From Planctomycetia bacterium (GTDB taxonomy: Bacteria > Planctomycetota > Phycisphaerae > Phycisphaerales > SM1A02), in NCBI GenBank assembly GCA_005799205.1, contig SYHM01000036.1, forward strand, positions 1-37,032: a stretch of 37,032 bases of DNA, given 5' to 3'. The stretch's first letter is position 1. Each line of letters begins with the position of its first letter. The position numbers and the translations under genes are program-made. The notes under the pieces are model-generated. The model worked only from the letters and a program-made list of their open reading frames with translations, searched no databases and was not told the DNA's origin. Below, one piece after another: positions 32,274-37,032 of the stretch.

Positions 32274-32717
32274 TCACCCGCCGGTTGAACCAAATCCACC
32301 ACTGCCGCGCACTGTCTCCGTCAGCGTCGCACACTCCACGATGCACGCTCTCGCCACTGGCGCAATGACCAGCTGAGCCACACGCATCGATGGCTCCACC
32401 GTGAACGCGCTGCGACCGTGATTGATGAGCGCGACCCTCATCTCACCGCGATAGTCACTATCGACGGTGCCAGGCGCATTCGGAATCGAAATGCCGAACT
32501 TCGACGCGAGCCCGCTGCGAGGACGCACCTGCCCCTCAAACCCATGGGGAATCTCGAGCGCAAACCCGCATGGAATCATCGCGATCGCGCCTGCCTCGAT
32601 CACGAGTGGTTGGTCGATCGCTGCGTGGAGGTCTAACCCAGCGGCGTGTTCGCTCTGGTAGGCAGGAATGACCGCGAGCGGACTCAGTCGACGAAACTTC
32701 AGTTCAACCTCGTGCAT
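32274..32717 (-). CDS. dut: dUTP diphosphatase
   Basis: Dut hydrolyses dUTP to dUMP and keeps uracil out of DNA. The 147 residues match the trimeric family, and all five motifs are present: [45 protein letters not shown] and the C-terminal [11 protein letters not shown] with the capping Phe. The start at 32717 matches the family N-terminus and follows TACACT-N6-ATG. Upstream in-frame ATGs exist at 32750 and 32759, but they would add unconserved residues and overlap the divergent promoter. It is convergent with the deacetylase gene and divergent from the zinc-ribbon gene. Confidence 0.95.
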   Translation of the reverse strand: MHEVELKFRRLSPLAVIPAYQSEHAAGLDLHAAIDQPLVIEAGAIAMIPCGFALEIPHGFEGQVRPRSGLASKFGISIPNAPGTVDSDYRGEMRVALINHGRSAFTVEPSMRVAQLVIAPVARACIVECATLTETVRGSGGFGSTGG

Positions 32718-32723
32718 CCCTCG

Positions 32724-32729
32724 AGTGTA
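32724..32729 (-). promoter_or_regulatory. Putative -10 hexamer of a leaderless dut transcript
   Basis: TACACT on the minus strand, 6 bases before the dut ATG. It sits 15 bp from the opposing TAGCAT of the zinc-ribbon gene, so the 40-bp intergenic region holds both -10 elements. GAGGG directly abuts the ATG, too close to act as a Shine-Dalgarno. Confidence 0.4.
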
Positions 32730-32744
32730 GAGATCGACGCCAGC

Positions 32745-32750
32745 TAGCAT
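32745..32750 (+). promoter_or_regulatory. Putative -10 hexamer of a leaderless zinc-ribbon gene transcript
   Basis: TAGCAT, 7 bases before the ATG at 32758. No Shine-Dalgarno lies in the gap. Any -35 would fall on the dut -10, so the two promoters may compete for polymerase. Confidence 0.4.
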
Positions 32751-32757
32751 CGATCTC

Positions 32758-33093
32758 ATGATCTGCGCCGTGATCGGGATTCTGCTCCTCGCAATCGTTG
32801 CGTGGCTCGCCGTGTCGGGACTGCGGATGCGAGACCTCGCTCGAGCGCCGGCAATTGCTTGCGGACGGTGTGGGCACTTTCTTGCACCCGATCAGCGGAG
32901 TTGCCCAGAATGCGGGACTGCGTGGGATGATGTATGGCTCGCACGACTTACGGCAGCCCGCGGCCGATCGGGGACTTATCGACTTGCTCTCGCGAGCGCA
33001 GTGTTGCTGCTCATCGCCGTCGGAATTGTCGCGGCGGTACTCCCGCTGATTACCTACCTCGATCGCGCGCCAACCGCGGCACCTCTTCGATAG
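32758..33093 (+). CDS. Small membrane protein with zinc-ribbon motif
   Basis: 111 residues. An N-terminal membrane helix (about 1-21), a zinc-ribbon with two CxxC-type knuckles (CGRCG at 36-40 and CPECG), then a second hydrophobic helix near 78-101 ([19 protein letters not shown]). The ribbon probably faces the cytoplasm. Such small proteins are common in Planctomycetota; no function is known to me. The 3' 40 bp overlap the convergent oppD stop region. Confidence 0.7.
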   Translation: MICAVIGILLLAIVAWLAVSGLRMRDLARAPAIACGRCGHFLAPDQRSCPECGTAWDDVWLARLTAARGRSGTYRLALASAVLLLIAVGIVAAVLPLITYLDRAPTAAPLR

Positions 33094-34280
33094 TCAAGGT
33101 CGGCGCGCGGCGATGGATGCGCTTCGATGTGCGCTGTACGCCAACAGCCGACCCAGCGACCAGGCTCGATCTCGTGAAGGGCGTACGCGTCCCGACCTGG
33201 AACGACAGCTGGACGCTCGGTGGTGGGCGTGAATGGCCACCACGGGATGACCCCCCGCTCGAATCCAGGCAACTTCTTGAACTCCTGCGGATCGTTGACG
33301 ACATCCTCGACGGTCGTCAACCGTGCGCGGTGGTCGCGCAACCCTGGGATCGACTTGAAGAGCCCCCGCGTGTAGGGATGCAGCGGGCGCGCAAAGAGTT
33401 CTTCGACGCGCGCGTATTCGACGACGCGTCCCGCATACATCACACAGACGACATCGGCATTCTCTGCGACGACTCCGAGGTTGTGAGTGATCAGCATCAC
33501 TCCCATCCCGCGCGCGTGCTGAATCTCACCAAGCAATTCAAGAATCTGCGCTTGGATTGTGACATCGAGCGCAGTGGTTGGCTCATCCGCGAGGAGCAAC
33601 TTCGGATGGCATGCGAGCGCCATTGCAATCATGACTCGCTGGCGCATGCCACCTGAATATCGGTGCGGATAATCCGAGAGCAACTGAAGGCGTGCTCGGC
33701 GCATCCGTTCGGGAAGCGCTCCCTCGGCTGTAAGCAGTTCAGTGGGAGTTCGGCGCTGCGCTTCGACGTCGACCTTGAGCGCCGCAAGTTCGCGGCTGAA
33801 CCGGCCATCGAGTGGCTGATACATGCCGACCTCATCAAGCGCGCGCATCGCAATCTCAACCGCCTCATCGGGGCTCGCCTTCTGATGCAGCAGGATCGCC
33901 TCGAGAATCTGATCGCCGATCGAGTACACGGGATAGAGGCTGGTCCTCGGCTCTTGGAAGATCATCGCAATGTCACGCCCTCGCACAGCGAGCATCTCGC
34001 GTTCACTGAGCGAGAGCAGATCGCGTCCGTTCAGCAGAATTGTCCCGCCGTCGATTCGTCCTGGAGGACATGGGACGAGCTGCATGGTCGTCATCGCAGT
34101 CACACTCTTGCCGCAACCAGACTCGCCAACCACCGCGAGGGTTTGGTTGGGATGGATCGTCATTCCAACTCCTGCGACCGCAGCGATGCGTGGCCCTCCT
34201 CCTGAGTTGTCGAATGAGACTGCCAGATCAGCAACTTCAAGCAACGGTCGGGAGCAACTTGTTGCGTGTTCATCTGTCAT
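33054..34280 (-). CDS. Oligopeptide/dipeptide ABC transporter ATP-binding protein (OppD/DppD-like)
   Basis: 408 residues. Walker A is [14 protein letters not shown], the Q-loop lies in [20 protein letters not shown], the signature is [16 protein letters not shown], Walker [17 protein letters not shown], and the switch His is in [15 protein letters not shown]. The C-terminal oligopeptide-transporter extension [16 protein letters not shown] is present. About 40 extra residues (EALKVD-type charged stretch with [11 protein letters not shown]) precede the signature. The Cys-containing C-terminal motif common in OppD/OppF is replaced by a Trp/Pro-rich stretch. The ATG at 34280 overlaps the oppC stop by one base (TGATG), so the frame upstream of it is a shadow. 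No oppF follows. Confidence 0.88.
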   Translation of the reverse strand: MTDEHATSCSRPLLEVADLAVSFDNSGGGPRIAAVAGVGMTIHPNQTLAVVGESGCGKSVTAMTTMQLVPCPPGRIDGGTILLNGRDLLSLSEREMLAVRGRDIAMIFQEPRTSLYPVYSIGDQILEAILLHQKASPDEAVEIAMRALDEVGMYQPLDGRFSRELAALKVDVEAQRRTPTELLTAEGALPERMRRARLQLLSDYPHRYSGGMRQRVMIAMALACHPKLLLADEPTTALDVTIQAQILELLGEIQHARGMGVMLITHNLGVVAENADVVCVMYAGRVVEYARVEELFARPLHPYTRGLFKSIPGLRDHRARLTTVEDVVNDPQEFKKLPGFERGVIPWWPFTPTTERPAVVPGRDAYALHEIEPGRWVGCWRTAHIEAHPSPRADLDYRRGAAVGARSR

Positions 34281-35923
34281 CAGTGCGCTGCCTTCCGAAG
34301 TTTTGGATCGATCGCATCTCGCAGTGATCCACCGAGAATGTTGTACGCCAGGACCGAGAAGAAGATGGCTGCGCCTGGGAAGATCGCGAGCCACCAGACA
34401 AATGTCCCAGTCGTTCCAGTGGCACTCGACAACAGCTTGCCCCACGAAGCTTGGTTGTCGGGACCGAGCCCGAGATACGAAAGCGTTGCTTCCGCAATGA
34501 TCGCCCCGGCGATCGCAAAGCTCGCATCCACGAGCACGGGGGTGACTCCATTTGGAAGCATGTGGCGAAAGAGAATGGAGCGAAGTGGCAATCCAGAGGC
34601 GCGCGCACCCTGGACGAAGTCTTGGTGGCGCAGTTTCATGAACTCGGCACGCGTGAATCGCGCCGCACCTGTCCACGAGAGGCACCCAATGATTGCCATC
34701 ATCACGTAGGTGCTTCGCGGCAAGACTCCCGCTGCGACGATGAGCAAGAACAGCACAGGGACTGCCATGAAGATCTCGACCACGCGGAACAAGAGCAAGT
34801 CGACCTTTCCGCCGAAGTACCCCATGATCGATCCCATCGTGACACCGATGATGACGGCGATTCCCGTCGAGACAAACCCGACAGAAATCGAGAGCCTGCA
34901 CGCCCAGAGCAGTTGTGCAAGGACATCCGCGCCATTCGAATCGGTCCCGAGCAGAAACAGGTGCGCAGCAAATGGGCTCGCGAGGAGTGGCTTCCATTCG
35001 CGCTGCAATGACGCGCGCTGTCGCGCCACCTGCTCAACATCGCCACGCGCTCGTGCCGCGAGTTCTTCATTTCCGTCACGGTTCGCTTTCGCTACAGCCG
35101 CTGCGAAGCGATCAAACTCGCGCCCTGCGGCCGCGTCCTTCGCGACGTACGCGCGTGCCACACTCGTCATCGGAGGGACTGCGATCAACTCACTGCGCAA
35201 TCGATCCGGACTCCACGGAATCAGCGTGTAGACACAGCGAATCTTTCCAACAGCCTCATCGGTGACGTAACGGTCAAAGTCGACTGGCGACGACTGCCAG
35301 CGCGAACCAGCCGCGAGCGACACGGCGGCCAGCGCGAGCGTGACTGTCACAAGTCGCCCACGCGCTGAAAGCAGAAACGGAACCATGAATGCAAGCCCAG
35401 CAATCGGAAGCGCAATCACGGCTGCGCACATCACGCGCCGCCAGTGTCCCTGCGGATCTGCGATCCACCGTGCAAGCTCGCGCGTCCATCCTGTTCGTGT
35501 GGGTTCGTCGAGCCAGTCCGCGGCAACACTGGTGAGAACAATCGTGACGCCTGCGATGACTGCCATGACGACGAGCGCTCCGAGGCGCTCGCCGCGCGGC
35601 ATCGCCAAAGGAAGCGAAAGCCAAAGTCCTCCAGCGATCGCTCCGCAGAAGAGCAGAATGTCTGCGGCGGTCAGCGAGTCCCAGAGTGGCGATCGAGATG
35701 AAGTCACCGTTCCCCCTGGCCCAAGGACTTCAAGCCAGATTGGATTCGCATTCGCGATGAAGGGGGCGAACACCGCTCCCATCGCAACGAGACCGATCCA
35801 TGCGATCGCGAAGAGTGCTGGTCGACCCTTGAGAACTCTTGACCACGCATCAGCCCAAAAGCCGCGAGCCTCTGCCGCGCCGATCCCTCGCATCGCTTCG
35901 ACCCCTGAGATCGCGTCAGGCAT
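34280..35923 (-). CDS. Oligopeptide/dipeptide ABC transporter permease (OppC/DppC-like), enlarged
   Basis: 547 residues, far above the usual 280-320. TM1 lies near 33-53. The conserved permease domain starts only at FLLGTDSNGADVLAQLLW and continues through the EAA loop DFVQGARASGLPLRSILFRH with MLPNG, ending in GGSLRDAIDPKLR. Between them are about 270 extra residues, containing four more hydrophobic segments (near 88-105, 114-134, 168-189, 195-215) and a charged, helical soluble stretch (about 216-325). The start at 35923 overlaps the oppB stop by 8 bp. Function of the insert is unknown. Confidence 0.88.
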   Translation of the reverse strand: MPDAISGVEAMRGIGAAEARGFWADAWSRVLKGRPALFAIAWIGLVAMGAVFAPFIANANPIWLEVLGPGGTVTSSRSPLWDSLTAADILLFCGAIAGGLWLSLPLAMPRGERLGALVVMAVIAGVTIVLTSVAADWLDEPTRTGWTRELARWIADPQGHWRRVMCAAVIALPIAGLAFMVPFLLSARGRLVTVTLALAAVSLAAGSRWQSSPVDFDRYVTDEAVGKIRCVYTLIPWSPDRLRSELIAVPPMTSVARAYVAKDAAAGREFDRFAAAVAKANRDGNEELAARARGDVEQVARQRASLQREWKPLLASPFAAHLFLLGTDSNGADVLAQLLWACRLSISVGFVSTGIAVIIGVTMGSIMGYFGGKVDLLLFRVVEIFMAVPVLFLLIVAAGVLPRSTYVMMAIIGCLSWTGAARFTRAEFMKLRHQDFVQGARASGLPLRSILFRHMLPNGVTPVLVDASFAIAGAIIAEATLSYLGLGPDNQASWGKLLSSATGTTGTFVWWLAIFPGAAIFFSVLAYNILGGSLRDAIDPKLRKAAH

Positions 35924-37032
35924 ACGAGACTCTCGGATCTGCCAGGGCATAGAGGATGTCGGCAACGAGCAATGCGATCAAGCTGACGCAACCAACCATG
36001 ATGGTGTTCGCAAGCATGACCTCAGAATCATGCAGACTCACCGCCTCGAGCATGAGCGAACCCATTCCAGGAATGGAAAAAATCTTCTCGACAATCACGC
36101 TGCCAGAGAGCATCGCTGGAAAGATCGAGACAAACATTGTGATCAACGGCAGCAACGAGTTTCGAAAGACATGTCGCAGCACGATGTCGCGGCGCGAGAC
36201 TCCTTTGGCCTTTGCGGTGCGCACATAGTCCGCATTGAAGTTGTCGAGCATCGCCGCGCGCGTCTGACGCGAGAGGACCGCGAAGCCCGCATACACAAGG
36301 CAGACGACGGGAAGGACGAGATGCCATCCAAGATCGAGAATCCATCCAGGTTGAAAACCGCGATCGTCCCACCCAGGAAGGAATGCAATCGATGATGCGT
36401 TGGTCGCATGTAATCCTGCAACCGGAAAGAGACCGAGGTACTGCTGGTTCGCAAGGAACCCGACCGCGAGGACTCCAGCCCACACGACTGGAATCGACCA
36501 GAGCGCGATGAAGAGCCCGCCTGTCAGCACATCGAACCACGACCCACGCCGCGCGGCTGCGAGCATGCCAGTCGGAATCGCGACGAGGTAAATCAACGGG
36601 AACGCGATGAGGTTGATGAGCAGGGTGACTGGCAGCGCTTCCAGTATCAGGCTCGCCACGGGGCGATTCTTCGTGCGACTCCATCCCATGTCTGGAGCCC
36701 CGACTGAAAGCACTCCAGGAATCAGTGGAACACCCGCCTGCGCAAATGGAACAGCGCGAAAGCACAACGCGAGCGATGTCCGTGCAGTTGCGGCGGTGAC
36801 CTGCGCTGCAAGCGCTTCCTCTGCAGCAATCTGCACCACTCTCCATGCTGGAGCAGCGACATCGACGCGAAGTGCGCCCACGCTCGCTGCTGGAAGTTCT
36901 CCGCGTGCATCGACGAGTGCCGATTGATCTGTCGCTTCTGCGTACTTTGCGAGCGCAATTCGCAGTGTCGCGAGTGCGCCAACAAAACTTTCTCGTGCGG
37001 CACTGTTCTCTCGCGCAAGCATCCGATACTGC
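35916..37032 (-). CDS. Oligopeptide/dipeptide ABC transporter permease (OppB/DppB-like), 5' end outside window
   Basis: Partial gene: the frame stays open upstream to the window edge, so the N-terminus and TM1 are missing. The visible part has about 120 residues of soluble, Ala-rich sequence, then DMGWSRTKNRPVASLILEAL leading into TM helices. The EAA loop is YVRTAKAKGVSRRDIVLRH plus VFRNSLLPLI, and the end is LVADILYALADPRVSYA. A stretch of this length before the GxS/RPV site is more than twice the usual. oppB, oppC and oppD form one operon by short overlaps. The periplasmic binding protein gene is not seen and may lie upstream. Confidence 0.88.
   Translation of the reverse strand, partial: QYRMLARENSAARESFVGALATLRIALAKYAEATDQSALVDARGELPAASVGALRVDVAAPAWRVVQIAAEEALAAQVTAATARTSLALCFRAVPFAQAGVPLIPGVLSVGAPDMGWSRTKNRPVASLILEALPVTLLINLIAFPLIYLVAIPTGMLAAARRGSWFDVLTGGLFIALWSIPVVWAGVLAVGFLANQQYLGLFPVAGLHATNASSIAFLPGWDDRGFQPGWILDLGWHLVLPVVCLVYAGFAVLSRQTRAAMLDNFNADYVRTAKAKGVSRRDIVLRHVFRNSLLPLITMFVSIFPAMLSGSVIVEKIFSIPGMGSLMLEAVSLHDSEVMLANTIMVGCVSLIALLVADILYALADPRVSYA

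Noticed and set aside
34281-34997. Upstream continuation of the oppD frame, giving a 647-residue reading frame
   Set aside because: It is the out-of-frame shadow of oppC. The true start is the ATG at 34280, which overlaps the oppC stop as TGATG and begins the conserved ATPase sequence.
1-37032. CRISPR arrays, insertion sequences, prophage or anti-phage islands
   Set aside because: No spaced direct repeats, transposase or integrase motifs, or terminal inverted repeats were seen.

Overview
The window is about 37 kb of densely packed, GC-rich bacterial DNA. It most likely comes from a planctomycete of the Phycisphaerae/Phycisphaerales type. This placement is inferred from family content: a DUF2231 / planctomycete-type cytochrome c / leucine-rich-repeat fusion, secreted proteins ending in short dockerin-like repeats, a PEP-CTERM-like tail (PAPGAVALLGLAG then RRRR), and a DksA-like protein that has lost its zinc cysteines. 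No rRNA, CRISPR array, insertion sequence, prophage or integron was seen. No gene-free stretch exceeds about 300 bases.

Layout. 1-7768: tRNA-Ser(GGA), truB, lspA with a dksA-like gene, accA divergent from proC, a two-gene ABC exporter, and the lytic transglycosylase mltA. 7855-13763: tatA, a saccharopine-dehydrogenase-like oxidoreductase, two translationally coupled secreted proteins of unknown function, and the membrane cytochrome/LRR fusion. 13800-17902: the ftsW-murG peptidoglycan pair, divergent from miaB. 18049-23727: an exoprotein island of four genes. Two are tandem paralogues with a PEP-CTERM-like tail and two have dockerin-like C-termini, one of the latter being a zinc metalloprotease. 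Three clear intrinsic terminators separate them. 23743-27920: two paralogous DUF4190-like membrane proteins, an MlaF-type ATPase, murD and a small lipoprotein. 27928-32258: ispF, an unusual fusion of an archaeal-type adenylate-kinase-like domain with a nucleoside-deoxyribosyltransferase-like domain, truA, a GT4 glycosyltransferase and a PIG-L/BshB1-type deacetylase. 32274-37032: dut, a small zinc-ribbon membrane protein, and a peptide/nickel ABC transporter (oppD-oppC-oppB) whose oppB runs off the window edge.

How the genes fit together. Most are housekeeping: tRNA pseudouridylation and thiolation (truB, truA, miaB), peptidoglycan synthesis and turnover (murD, murG, ftsW, mltA), envelope and export (lspA, tatA, mlaF, ABC exporter), fatty-acid, proline and isoprenoid synthesis (accA, proC, ispF), and dUTP removal (dut). 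The accessory part is the secreted-protein island, plus the coupled unknown pair at 9546-12340.

The most interesting signals. (1) At least nine genes that begin a transcript have no Shine-Dalgarno sequence and carry a TANNNT -10-like hexamer exactly 6-8 bases before the ATG, which suggests leaderless mRNAs. In three very short divergent intergenic regions the two opposing -10 hexamers sit back to back, and in one case they overlap. (2) The AdkA-like/NDT-like fusion at 28450-29583 has a degenerate P-loop and no function I can name. Everything here is read from sequence alone; no homology search was run.
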